This document shows, piece after piece, positions 18,331 through 26,686 of a stretch of DNA of 46,030 nt (its first letter is position 1; each line of letters opens with the position of its first letter). The notes beneath the pieces are model-generated. The model worked only from the letters and a program-made list of their open reading frames with translations. It was not told the origin of the DNA and made no database searches. The DNA is from Singulisphaera sp. GP187. GTDB taxonomy: Bacteria > Planctomycetota > Planctomycetia > Gemmatales > Gemmataceae. Location: the NCBI GenBank assembly GCA_945905925.1, contig CAMDQN010000046.1:1-46030 (forward strand), read 5' to 3'. The position numbers and the translations under genes are program-made.

Positions 18331-19635
18331 ATGTCGCAAACCGCTCCCGCTCCCACCACGACCCCTCCAGCGCCCGCGAAATCCGGCGGGTGGCTCATGG
18401 CGGCACTCATCGGCCTGCTTGGGCTTGGTGGCGGCGCTCTCGGCACCTACGCGACCGCAGTCGTCGATCGCGTCGTGAAGCCGACCAAGCCGGTCGCAAA
18501 CTTCGCCGTCAGCGCCGACGGACTGAACCTCGCCTGCCAGAACCACGCGTCCGGCGAGAGTGGTTGGTGGGACTTCGGCGACGGCACCCCGCTCGAACCG
18601 TTCGCGGCAGAACAACACGCCACGCACACCTATGCCAAGCCCGGCAACTACACGGTCAAACTCACCGTTCGCAACTACTTGGGCGACGAGAACGAACGCA
18701 CCGTACCCGTGGACGTAAAAACCGCGACGCTGGACGCAGCGCCCAAGATTAGCGCGTTCGCAGTGCAACCGGTTTCGAGTGCGGTCGCGCCGGCAACATT
18801 CCGTCTCACTGCCGACGTGTCGCAGGCCGATTCGTGCGTGTGGGATTTAGGCGACGGTCGCGTGGAAGTAACTGCGGGCGGGAAGATCGACCGACTCGTG
18901 ACATTCGAGAAGCCGGGCACGTTCCCGATCTCGCTCGTCGCGCACAACGGCAAGACTGGCGCGAAGCAATCCACCGTCACGAAGGTCGAAGCACCGCGCG
19001 ACGGCACCACGATGGTCGTGCTGAAAGTCACCGACACGGGGAACAAAATTGAGCGCACGACAACAACGGAATCGGTAGCGGTATCCGTGCCGGGCGAGAA
19101 GGTCGCGACCGCGTTCACGAAAACCGTTAGCGCGCGACCCGGCTGCACGATCGCCGAGGCAACGCTCGGCGATGCACCCGCGACCCTGAAGAACCTCAAG
19201 ATGGAAGTATCGCCGGACAAGCGCACTGTGAAGGTAACGGGCGAGTGGGCCGGCGACCCGAAAGCGACGAACAAAGCCGCCGGCGGTTCGGACGCGCTGG
19301 TGCGTGTGAAGCTCACGCAGGAGCGAGCGACGCCCCAACCGGCGAGCGTCACGATGGTGACCGGCACGTTCGCCGCGGTCGGTTCGACGATCCGCACCGA
19401 CCTGCCGCTGCCGCCCACGCTGCTCGGCATGAACGGCGGAAAGCGCGAATACCAACTCGACATTCGCTCCGTGCAGGCGGGCAAGTCAACGACCGTGATC
19501 CAGGCTCCGCAAGCCGGAAAGGGACCGCTCGGCTTCCCGTGGTCGGCGAACCAACAGGGACCTGGTTGGACCGTGACCTACAGCGCGAAGGTCGAGGGCG
19601 AAACTGTCGTCGTGACCGCGGTACAATCGAATTAA
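18331..19635 (+). CDS. Membrane-anchored protein with PKD domains
   Basis: 434 residues. A Pro/Ala-rich cytoplasmic start (1-18), one transmembrane helix (about 20-44), then an extracytoplasmic region. Two PKD-type modules are marked by SGWWDFGDG (near 73) and CVWDLGDG (near 170), each followed by a TYxKPGxYTVxLxV-type strand pattern. The C-terminal 200 residues are beta-rich without a named domain. PKD modules mediate protein or polysaccharide contact at the surface. The ATG at 18331 is preceded by GGAGG; upstream in-frame codons look non-coding. Confidence 0.85.
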   Translation: MSQTAPAPTTTPPAPAKSGGWLMAALIGLLGLGGGALGTYATAVVDRVVKPTKPVANFAVSADGLNLACQNHASGESGWWDFGDGTPLEPFAAEQHATHTYAKPGNYTVKLTVRNYLGDENERTVPVDVKTATLDAAPKISAFAVQPVSSAVAPATFRLTADVSQADSCVWDLGDGRVEVTAGGKIDRLVTFEKPGTFPISLVAHNGKTGAKQSTVTKVEAPRDGTTMVVLKVTDTGNKIERTTTTESVAVSVPGEKVATAFTKTVSARPGCTIAEATLGDAPATLKNLKMEVSPDKRTVKVTGEWAGDPKATNKAAGGSDALVRVKLTQERATPQPASVTMVTGTFAAVGSTIRTDLPLPPTLLGMNGGKREYQLDIRSVQAGKSTTVIQAPQAGKGPLGFPWSANQQGPGWTVTYSAKVEGETVVVTAVQSN

Positions 19636-19655
19636 CGTCCGCTTCAATAGCGGTT

Positions 19656-19715
19656 GGCACACTCCGGGTGCCGTGGCCTCTCCCAATGGAGTCGCGACGG
19701 CAGCTGGAGTGTGCC
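19656..19715. repeat. 60-bp palindromic element
   Basis: Outer arms GGCACACTCC (19656-19665) and GGAGTGTGCC (19706-19715) are perfect inverted repeats. Inner arms GCCGT (19670-19674) and ACGGC (19697-19701) also pair. It lies in the 176-base gap between the PKD and DUF971 genes and has the look of a small mobile cruciform. Confidence 0.75.
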
Positions 19716-19811
19716 TACTACTTTGCAAGGCCCAACCTCTCGGGTGGGCCGCTTCGTTTGCATTGCTACAATCAGTTGTGTTACATCGCCGCGCCCGTGC
19801 GGAGCAAGCAC

Positions 19812-20129
19812 ATGGCCACCGAGCCGACCCCCGTGACCCTCAAGCGCGAGGGCGACCTGCTGATGATCGAATGGAACGACGGCGTCACAACCACCGTTCC
19901 CTGGAAGAAACTCCGGGCGGAGTGCCCGTGCGCCACGTGCATCGAAGAGCGTAAGAAGCCCGCCGACCCGTTTCGCATCTTAACGCCACAAGAGGTCGCG
20001 GCCGGCGCGCCGTTGCCGCTCGCAATGGCACCGATCGGGCACTACGCGTACCAGATCAAGTGGAACGACGGTCACGACACCGGCATTTACCCACTCACGC
20101 TGCTTCGCGAACTCGGAGACAAGAAATGA
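19812..20129 (+). CDS. DUF971 (GBBH-like N-terminal domain) protein
   Basis: 105 residues. The pattern LLMIEWNDGVTTTVPWKKLRAECPCATC, a short linker, then AYQIKWNDGHDTGIYPLTLLREL is characteristic of DUF971; only fragments of it are quoted here. CPCATC at 38-43 may bind metal. DUF971 proteins often neighbour or are fused to Mrp/ApbC Fe-S carriers, and here the gene overlaps mrp by 4 bases (ATGA), implying translational coupling. A role in Fe-S assembly is inferred from this context. Confidence 0.9.
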   Translation: MATEPTPVTLKREGDLLMIEWNDGVTTTVPWKKLRAECPCATCIEERKKPADPFRILTPQEVAAGAPLPLAMAPIGHYAYQIKWNDGHDTGIYPLTLLRELGDKK

Positions 20130-20935
20130 ATCCCCAGATGCCCCCTAAAGTCTCATTGCCCGGCGTGAAGCAAGTAATCGCGGTCGCCAGCGGGAAAGGC
20201 GGCGTGGGCAAGTCCACCGTCGCCGCGAACCTCGCGATGGCGCTCCACATGTCCGGCAGTTCGGTCGGTCTGATGGACGCGGACATCTACGGGCCATCGG
20301 TGCCGATCATGTTCGGCCTCGGCATGGTCGATCCAAAGACGACGCCGTTTCCCATCGAAAAGTACGGCATCCGGCTGATGAGCATGGGTTTCCTGGTAGA
20401 CGTGAGCCAGGCCATCATCTGGCGCGGCCCGAAGGTCGCACAAGCGGTGCAGTCGTTCCTCACTCAGATCGACTGGGGCCAACTCGATTACCTCATCATC
20501 GACCTGCCACCCGGCACCGGGGACGCGCAACTCACGCTCAGTCAGAGTGCGCCGCTCACTGGCGCGGTGGTCGTCACCACGCCGGGCGAAGTCAGCCTGA
20601 TCGACGCCCGGAAGGGCGTGAAGATGTTCGGCGAGGTCCGTGTGCCGATCCTCGGCATCGTCGAGAACATGAGCTACTTCGAGGACGCGACCGGCACTCG
20701 CACACCAATCTTCGGCGTGGGCGGCGGGGCACGGCTCGCGCAAGAGAGCGATGTGGCTTTCCTGGGCGAATTGCCAATCGACCCGCGAGTGGCGCAGTGC
20801 TGCGACCACGGCGAACCGATCGTGCGGAAGTACCCGGATTCGTCGGTCGCTAAGTCGTACATGGCGCTGGCGAAAACCGTCGCGGACGCCGCGAACAAGC
20901 CGGCCGCGGCCACGCTCCCGTTCCCACAGTTGTGA
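20126..20935 (+). CDS. mrp: Mrp/NBP35-family P-loop ATPase, short form
   Basis: 269 residues. The deviant Walker A GKGGVGKS is at 23-30, DADIYGPSVP follows, and the switch DLPPGTGDAQLT is intact. The family carries and transfers Fe-S clusters. Two features differ from the usual bacterial protein: there is no N-terminal MIP18/DUF59 domain, and the CxxC normally found after ENMSYF is missing (the sequence there reads EDATGTRT). A CC pair occurs later (VAQCCDHGE). The start overlaps the DUF971 stop. It may rely on DUF971 for cluster ligation, which is an inference. Confidence 0.92.
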   Translation: MNPQMPPKVSLPGVKQVIAVASGKGGVGKSTVAANLAMALHMSGSSVGLMDADIYGPSVPIMFGLGMVDPKTTPFPIEKYGIRLMSMGFLVDVSQAIIWRGPKVAQAVQSFLTQIDWGQLDYLIIDLPPGTGDAQLTLSQSAPLTGAVVVTTPGEVSLIDARKGVKMFGEVRVPILGIVENMSYFEDATGTRTPIFGVGGGARLAQESDVAFLGELPIDPRVAQCCDHGEPIVRKYPDSSVAKSYMALAKTVADAANKPAAATLPFPQL

Positions 20936-20948
20936 TGCGTTCCGGCGC

Positions 20949-23054
20949 TTACACCTCCGCGCGCACCGTCTTGCGGAAGACGGTGTCTTCGCGGTACATC
21001 CACCCGCCGCGTTTCAGCAACTTCTCCCGCACGTCGTCCGCCAACTCCGGGTTCCGCAACGCGTCCAGGTTCTCGTCCAGATACTCCATTGTCGAAGGAG
21101 CCGTGAAGCACGCGGACACACCCGGCGTGTTCAACGTGTACCGGAAGCAGTCGCTCGGCCGAAACGACGGGTCCAGTAATCGCCCGTAGCAGGTGTTGTT
21201 GAACGTGAAGATCGAAGTACCGCGTGTGCGCGCTAGAGGAAACACTTCCGTTTCCGCTTTGCGGTGCGCCGCGCTGTGCCGCACCATCACCGGGTTCCAA
21301 CCTTCCGCAATCGCGTCGCGCGCGATGCCGCGATTGTGCGTCGAAAGCCCGAACACCTGCACCATGCCGTCGCGCTTCATGCGTTCGAGTTCGTCGCGCA
21401 CGTCCGGCGTGATGCGCTGCCACGACTGCGTCCAGAAGATCAGGAAGATACTCAACCGCTCCAGGCGCATGTTGCGAAGCGCACGCTCGGCGTCCTTGCG
21501 AATCTTCGCGGGGTCCGCCTCGAACGTGCCCACGAGAACGTGAATCCCGCGACGGTCGTTCGGCGAGAGTCGCGTCACGAAGCGTGTGAGGGTCACGTAG
21601 TTCGGCTCCCAGAAGAAGAGGTTCACGCCCGCTTCCGCAGCACGGGCATAGCCTTCGACCGGCAGTCCGTAATGTCCAGACACGCCAAGCGGCGACACCA
21701 CCGGCCCATCGGTTCCGCCGACCTGCCGCGCACGCACAAGTGTGATTGCTGGAATCGCAAGTGATTGTGCCGCCGCTTGCGGCTTCGCGGGCGGCTTCCA
21801 CGGCGTTTCCGGCGCGAGCTTCCAGATGGGAACGCGCGCCAGCTTCGCGGCGCGCGACAGCACGAACCACGACGTTTCGAGCGTCGGGTTCTCGACCAGT
21901 TCCTTAGCGTGTTCAGGAGTGAGCGCCGCGGCGCGCGAGGAGGGGTGATCCGGGGAATAGTGTTCGGCCGGTTGCGATGTCGTCCCGAGCAAGCGGGCAA
22001 ACGCGGCCTGAACACTTCGCGGCCGGTATTGAAGGTTCTTCGCGAACCGGTCGAGGTCGGTTCGTACCTCGCTCGCGGGAAACGCTTCGTTCACCTGTCC
22101 CAGCGCCCAGATCAATGCCGCGCCTTCGGGGCGTTGCTGCGCGAGAATGAACTTCGCGACCGCTTCGATGCGGTCCAACTCTATGCCGCGGGTGAGCGTT
22201 TCGAGTACGGGCGCGGTATCTTCGCGCGGGTCGCCGAGCAACGCGAGTGCATCGGTCCAGTGCGAAGGCGTGCCGTGTTCGCGCAGCGTGAGAATCACCC
22301 AGGCGCGCACGCGCTCGTCGGGGTGGTTCACGAGGCGAACGAGTACCGGTAGCGCCTCACGCCGCCCAGCGCGTCCGAGAGACTCCAGGTTGCGTGCGAG
22401 TACCGCCGCATCCCAATCCCAGAACGAGCACCACGACTGCGGATCAACGCCGAGGCGCTCGGGCGGTAGTTCGCCGGTCCAGCGGTAGTTGAGGTAATCG
22501 CGCAGCCGAAGGGCGCGCGCGTCCTGGCTCGTTTCGGAGAGCATCGCGAGCACCTTCTTGCGATCCGTCGCGTCGCGCCCCCACTCTTCCAACACCGTTG
22601 CAAGAGCATATCGCACGCGCCAGTGCGGATCGGACGCCGCGAAAAGCGATTGCCAGCGATATGAATCGGGATCGGTCGTGATCGCGTTCACTGCGGCGCG
22701 CCGGACTTGCCAGATCGGGTCGCGTTTCATCAACTCCACGAGCGCGTTTCGTGCTCGCGGGAACAACGCGCGTCGAACGACTTCGCCGGCCGCGAGAATG
22801 CGGACACTCGGGTGCGGGCTGTCGAGCGAACGCACGATGGTATCGCACACCAGCGGTGACGTGTCGTGTTCGATTGTGCGAATCGCGGCGCTCGCGGCGG
22901 TCGCGCCGGTCTCGCGGTCCAGCACCAGTTCGACCAAGCCTTCGACGATAGCCGGTTCGGAGAGCCCACGAAACGACTCGGCAACGGCCAGCGCGAGGTC
23001 CGGGTCGAGGAGGGCGTAAGTGCGGGCCAGTTGGTGGTCGTTGGGAACGCGCAT
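20949..23054 (-). CDS. HEAT-repeat / aldo-keto reductase fusion
   Basis: 701 residues. The N-terminal half (about 10-400) is an alpha-helical solenoid of HEAT-type repeats (for example HPSVRILAAGEVVRRAL, DPIWQVRRAAVNAI, HPDERVRAWVILTLREHG). The C-terminal part (about 450-695) resembles an aldo-keto reductase: PVVSPLGVSGHYG, AAEAGVNLFFWEPNY with Y486 at the catalytic Tyr position, then TIM-barrel-like strands. The residue normally Asp in the family signature (GxxxxDTAxxY) is not conserved (FWEPNY), so activity is uncertain. It converges with mrp (13 bases between stops) and is divergent from the RT gene. Confidence 0.82.
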   Translation of the reverse strand: MRVPNDHQLARTYALLDPDLALAVAESFRGLSEPAIVEGLVELVLDRETGATAASAAIRTIEHDTSPLVCDTIVRSLDSPHPSVRILAAGEVVRRALFPRARNALVELMKRDPIWQVRRAAVNAITTDPDSYRWQSLFAASDPHWRVRYALATVLEEWGRDATDRKKVLAMLSETSQDARALRLRDYLNYRWTGELPPERLGVDPQSWCSFWDWDAAVLARNLESLGRAGRREALPVLVRLVNHPDERVRAWVILTLREHGTPSHWTDALALLGDPREDTAPVLETLTRGIELDRIEAVAKFILAQQRPEGAALIWALGQVNEAFPASEVRTDLDRFAKNLQYRPRSVQAAFARLLGTTSQPAEHYSPDHPSSRAAALTPEHAKELVENPTLETSWFVLSRAAKLARVPIWKLAPETPWKPPAKPQAAAQSLAIPAITLVRARQVGGTDGPVVSPLGVSGHYGLPVEGYARAAEAGVNLFFWEPNYVTLTRFVTRLSPNDRRGIHVLVGTFEADPAKIRKDAERALRNMRLERLSIFLIFWTQSWQRITPDVRDELERMKRDGMVQVFGLSTHNRGIARDAIAEGWNPVMVRHSAAHRKAETEVFPLARTRGTSIFTFNNTCYGRLLDPSFRPSDCFRYTLNTPGVSACFTAPSTMEYLDENLDALRNPELADDVREKLLKRGGWMYREDTVFRKTVRAEV

Positions 23055-23125
23055 CGGTGCTTGAGATGTTACGAGGAGTCAGCTACCTTCTCTTCACCTA
23101 CTTAGGGCTACGGAGAGCATTCGCA

Positions 23126-24673
23126 ATGGCCGCTTCCCAATCCATTCCAGCATGGCTGTTGTTGCCGCTCCCGGCCAACGCGGATACCGACGCAGCACTT
23201 ATCGCTACCGTCGAACAACACGGCGCGAATTTACCCGAAGGCTTCAAGCCGCTCCACGACGCACTCGACCAAGTGCGAGCGCTCGCGACATACGAACCAG
23301 CCGTGAACCTCGCCAACGGACTCGTCTGGAGCAAACTCGAATCGCTGCTTTCCGCACCGGACCCAACACCGCGGCTCGCTCTCATCAAGTACGCGCGCGA
23401 CCACATGCCGGAACGCGCCTGCGCCAGAGTTTTGCGACGCCTCGCGAAAGACCCCGATATGGAGGTGCGGCGGACCGTCACGCGCGCGGTTCGCACGGCG
23501 AAGATCCTGGAAGTCGCGATCCCGGCAAAGAAAGACGGCGACTGGAACCCCACCGGGTGGTTGTTACTGAGTGACGAAAAGAAGTTCACCCGGCACAAGC
23601 CGGGCACGCGCACGCAAGAGCGCAACAAGGTGCCGATCCTCACGAAGCTCGCCGAAGTGCGGAAACTGCTCAACATCAAGTCGTCTAAGCAACTCGGGTT
23701 CTTCCTGCTCGCAAGCGACGCGGCCGGCGGCCCGTACACAACGCACACGATCCCGAAGCGCGACGGTAGCGACCGCAAGATTTGCGCGCCCAAGAAACAA
23801 CTGAAGTGGGTGCAGAAGCAGGTCCTGAAGCACATTCTGAGCAAGGTTCCACCGCATCCGGCGGCGCACGGGTTCGTCAACGGCCGATCCACAGTCAGCA
23901 ACGCCGCCCCGCACGTCGGCGCGGAACTGATCGTGAAGTTCGACCTCAAGGAGTTCTTCCCGACGGTCCATTATTTCCGCGTGATGGGGCTGTTCGCGAG
24001 CCTCGGCTACGCGGTCGGCAACTGCATGTTCGGCACCGACGATGAGGCGAATCAAATTGCGCCGGTTCTCGCGCGGCTCTGCTGCTACACGCCCGACCCA
24101 AAGCAGTGGGGCACCGCGACGCTCCCTCAAGGCGCGCCGACTTCTCCCGCGATTTCCAACTTGGTGTGTCGGCGGCTCGACGCACGGCTCACGGGTCTGG
24201 CGGAAGCGAACAAGGGCACGTACACGCGCTACGCCGACGACCTCACCTTTTCGTTCCAATCCGCCGACGGCATGAAGCTCGGTCGGTTCCGGTGGTGGGT
24301 CGATCAGGTGTGTCAGCAGGAAGGGTTCGTGGTGAATCAGGAGAAGTTCCGCGTCATCCGCGATTCGCAGCGGCAGGTCGTCACGGGCATCGTGGTGAAC
24401 GACGCCCTGCGAGTGCCACGCGAACTCCGGCGCGAACTGAAAGCCATTCTCCATAACTGCGAACGCCAAGGCATCGAATCGCAAGCACAGCGGCACCCGA
24501 AGTTCAACGGGAACGTGCCCGCGTTCAGCCAGTACCTTCGCGGGATCGCGGCGTACCTTAACATGGTTCAACCGGAACAAGGTTCCGCGATGCTCCGCCG
24601 CGTCAATGAGTTGCTCGGCACGGCGGGCGAATGCAAGGACGAAACGCCGGACGAGAAAGCGGGTGACGCATGA
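23126..24673 (+). CDS. Retron-type reverse transcriptase with helical N-terminal extension
   Basis: 515 residues. Residues 1-165 are mostly helical, with a HEAT-like stretch near 84-130 (ACARVLRRLAKDPDMEVRR). The RT core follows: TIPKRDGSDRKICAPKK (208-224), the retron X-region motif NAAPH (259-263), motif A FDLKEFF (272-278), motif B LPQGAPTSP (333-341), motif C YADD (369-372) and the retron VTG motif (419-421, VVTGIVVN). All catalytic Asp residues are present. Retron RTs copy a structured RNA into msDNA in anti-phage systems. A typical msr-msd is not visible in the 71-base upstream gap. The stop overlaps the next gene by 4 bases. CGGAGAG nine bases upstream supports the ATG. Confidence 0.92.
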   Translation: MAASQSIPAWLLLPLPANADTDAALIATVEQHGANLPEGFKPLHDALDQVRALATYEPAVNLANGLVWSKLESLLSAPDPTPRLALIKYARDHMPERACARVLRRLAKDPDMEVRRTVTRAVRTAKILEVAIPAKKDGDWNPTGWLLLSDEKKFTRHKPGTRTQERNKVPILTKLAEVRKLLNIKSSKQLGFFLLASDAAGGPYTTHTIPKRDGSDRKICAPKKQLKWVQKQVLKHILSKVPPHPAAHGFVNGRSTVSNAAPHVGAELIVKFDLKEFFPTVHYFRVMGLFASLGYAVGNCMFGTDDEANQIAPVLARLCCYTPDPKQWGTATLPQGAPTSPAISNLVCRRLDARLTGLAEANKGTYTRYADDLTFSFQSADGMKLGRFRWWVDQVCQQEGFVVNQEKFRVIRDSQRQVVTGIVVNDALRVPRELRRELKAILHNCERQGIESQAQRHPKFNGNVPAFSQYLRGIAAYLNMVQPEQGSAMLRRVNELLGTAGECKDETPDEKAGDA

Positions 24674-25654
24674 ACAACGAAGAAGACGATGAAGATTACA
24701 CACCCCCGAACCCGGACGAAGCATTGCAGTTCCCGTCCGCGAAGGCGATCGTCGAACTTGAATCGCTCACCAAGCAGGAAACGACGAAGGAGCGGGCACT
24801 GGCCGCGTGGAAGATCGTCACGACCGCGGCCGTGAACCCGGACGCGCACGCGGTCCTGGACTTCGCGCGCGATCACGAGTTGGTGCTGCCGTGCGAACAC
24901 ACGGACTCTACGATCGCGAACCTCACGTGGACGAACCCGATCGACGGTTCGGAGATGGTGTGGATACCCGCGGGCAGGTTCGTCTACGGCACCGACGGCA
25001 AGACTGCGGAGTGCGGCGGGTTCTCGCTCGCGCGCTGGCCCGTCACGAATGCGCAGTTTTATCTGTTCGTAACAAAGACCGACTACGACCCCATGGAACA
25101 CCCGGACTACGACACCTTCGTGTCGCACTGGACGAACGCGGGGGCATCGGGGCGGGTGAGGCACCCTGCAACGTTCGTGTCGCTGTTCGACGCGCTCGCG
25201 TACTGCCAGTGGGTCGGGTTCACGCTGCCGACTGAATGGATGTGGGAGAAGGCCGCACGCGGCACCGACGGGCGACTCTACCCGTGGGGCGAAGGCGCGC
25301 GAGGGATCAAGAAGCAAGACCTCGCGCACGTGAACGCGGCTTCAACGAGTGAGGTCGGGAAGTTCTCGCACGTCCGCTCGCCCTACGGGTGCGAGGAAAT
25401 GGTTGGGAACGTGTCGGAGTGGTGCCAGCCCTCTGCGCCTGGCGCGGCGATCGGCGACTTCCCGCCGCTCAAGACGGTCGTGTCGCTGCCGCGCGAAGGC
25501 GAGACGGTGGAAGCGGTTGTTCGCGGGGCGTGTTTCTACCGAACGTCCGCGAACGCGCTGAAGTGCAGTCACCGCCGGAACCTGTCGGTCGCGCCGGAAC
25601 CAGTGGGTCGGGTTCCGCCCCGCGTGTGTACTTCCCGTAAGGCCAGCAGTGTGA
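24670..25654 (+). pseudogene. FGE-sulfatase (SUMF1) fold protein, one-base frameshift near C-terminus
   Basis: Residues 1-307 are in frame: an acidic N-terminus (1-20), a helical linker to about 85, then the FGE fold with MVWIPAGRFVYG (96-107), RWPVTNAQF (122-130), LPTEWMWEKAARG (186-198), YPWGE (204-208), GNVSEWC (246-252) and VVRGACFY (283-290). After 25590 the family C-terminus continues only if one base is skipped: from 25592 the frame reads RRNQWVGFRPACVLPVRPAV and stops at 25654, giving 327 residues. Unshifted, the frame instead runs on antisense through the next gene to 26820. It is either a disrupted gene, a sequencing error or a recoding site. Its start overlaps the RT stop (ATGA). 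Its likely role is as an accessory or effector of the RT; the fold is also used as a binding scaffold. Confidence 0.85.
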
Positions 25655-25678
25655 TGGTTCTTACTGTGATTTTCTTTC

Positions 25679-25690
25679 GCCGCTTGCGGC
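25679..25690. repeat. GCCGCTTGCGGC hairpin between convergent genes
   Basis: A 5-bp stem with TT loop, flanked by AT-rich sequence on both sides (TGATTTTCTTTC and TTAACAAATTAA). It lies between the FGE-like gene and the ARPP-1 gene and could terminate transcription from either side weakly. Confidence 0.45.
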
Positions 25691-25698
25691 TTAACAAA

Positions 25699-26601
25699 TT
25701 AACTTGCGCTCACCAAACTGCCGTGTACCAGGTTCCCGTTCAGCGTGAGGACCGAGCCGTGCCACTGGGCGCTCTCTGTCCGCTGATCCTCGCCAGCACC
25801 AGCCGGTGTGACCGTTTGCCACGACGCCGTTCGGAGCGTTTCAACTGCGGCCGTTACGGCGGCCTCGGACACGGTCGCTGCGGCTCGCTCCTCCATCGAA
25901 TCGAGAACCATTCCGCTGATGACGCGCGGCCACACCTTCCGGCACGTCTCCGGTGCGTCGAACAGATCGACGGACACGATCTTCCCGCCGATCGCGACCG
26001 CGAGGCCGCTCGCACCTTCGCTATACGCGACCTCCGCGATGTGGCGCTCGATTGTCGGTTGGTGCGAAGCCATCGTGTCGGACATCGCCATCGTCGCGGA
26101 CTCACTGCCGAGCGAACTCATCTGCCGGCTCACTTCGCCCCACACCGCGCGCTGATCGGAACTGTGCCCGCCGCCGCTCATCGTGGAGTCGTTAACGGAC
26201 TTCTTCAGCACCTTGCGGAGCTTGGAGGAACCGTGATAGCCGGACGATGTGAAGTTCTTGGACACGTACCGCCATCGGCCCTGTTCGACACAACTTACCG
26301 GCAGCACGGTCTTCGTCTTCGCCGCAATCAGCACGGACGAGTTCAGCACGCGGTTCTGCTTCGCACCGCGAAGCTCCTGACCCTCGACGAACAGCACGAG
26401 CGTGTCGCCTTTGTTGTCCACCGCGAGGTTCGGGACACTCCCGCCCTCGGTCACTTCTTCGACCACCGCACTGCCGTCGCTGAGTGCTTCTTCGGACAGG
26501 CGGTAGTTCGGTGCCATGGGCGTTTCGAGGAACAGCGGGAACACGGTGAGCTTGTCGTGCGTGACCGGGGAACCGACGCGAACATTGGGAACGGCAACCA
26601 T
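25699..26601 (-). CDS. ARPP-1 family domain protein
   Basis: 300 residues, no signal peptide. TEGGSVPNLAVDNKGD (51-66), FVEGQELRGAKQNRVLNSSV (71-90) and LPVSCVEQGRW (100-110) match my memory of the ARPP-1 domain, named for its association with ADP-ribosylglycohydrolases and rhodanese-phosphatases. A Ser/Gln-rich helical section near 140-180 is followed by AVAIGGKIVSVDLFDAPETCRKVWPRV. The biochemical role is not established; the association suggests ADP-ribose-related signalling. It converges on the RT/FGE pair and lies upstream of no obvious partner. The ATG at 26601 has GGAG about 11 bases upstream. Confidence 0.72.
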   Translation of the reverse strand: MVAVPNVRVGSPVTHDKLTVFPLFLETPMAPNYRLSEEALSDGSAVVEEVTEGGSVPNLAVDNKGDTLVLFVEGQELRGAKQNRVLNSSVLIAAKTKTVLPVSCVEQGRWRYVSKNFTSSGYHGSSKLRKVLKKSVNDSTMSGGGHSSDQRAVWGEVSRQMSSLGSESATMAMSDTMASHQPTIERHIAEVAYSEGASGLAVAIGGKIVSVDLFDAPETCRKVWPRVISGMVLDSMEERAAATVSEAAVTAAVETLRTASWQTVTPAGAGEDQRTESAQWHGSVLTLNGNLVHGSLVSAS

Positions 26602-26686
26602 GGGCTAACTCCGGGGACGGTGACACTTGGTGGAAGAATTGCACCAAAACGGACACGCGATCCCGGAGTGACGTTCACTCACGGCA

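Noticed and set aside
24670-25700. Diversity-generating retroelement (RT plus C-type-lectin-like FGE protein)
   Set aside because: The RT motif B is QGAPTSP, not the DGR-type SQ form, and no second copy (template repeat) of the FGE C-terminal region is visible nearby.
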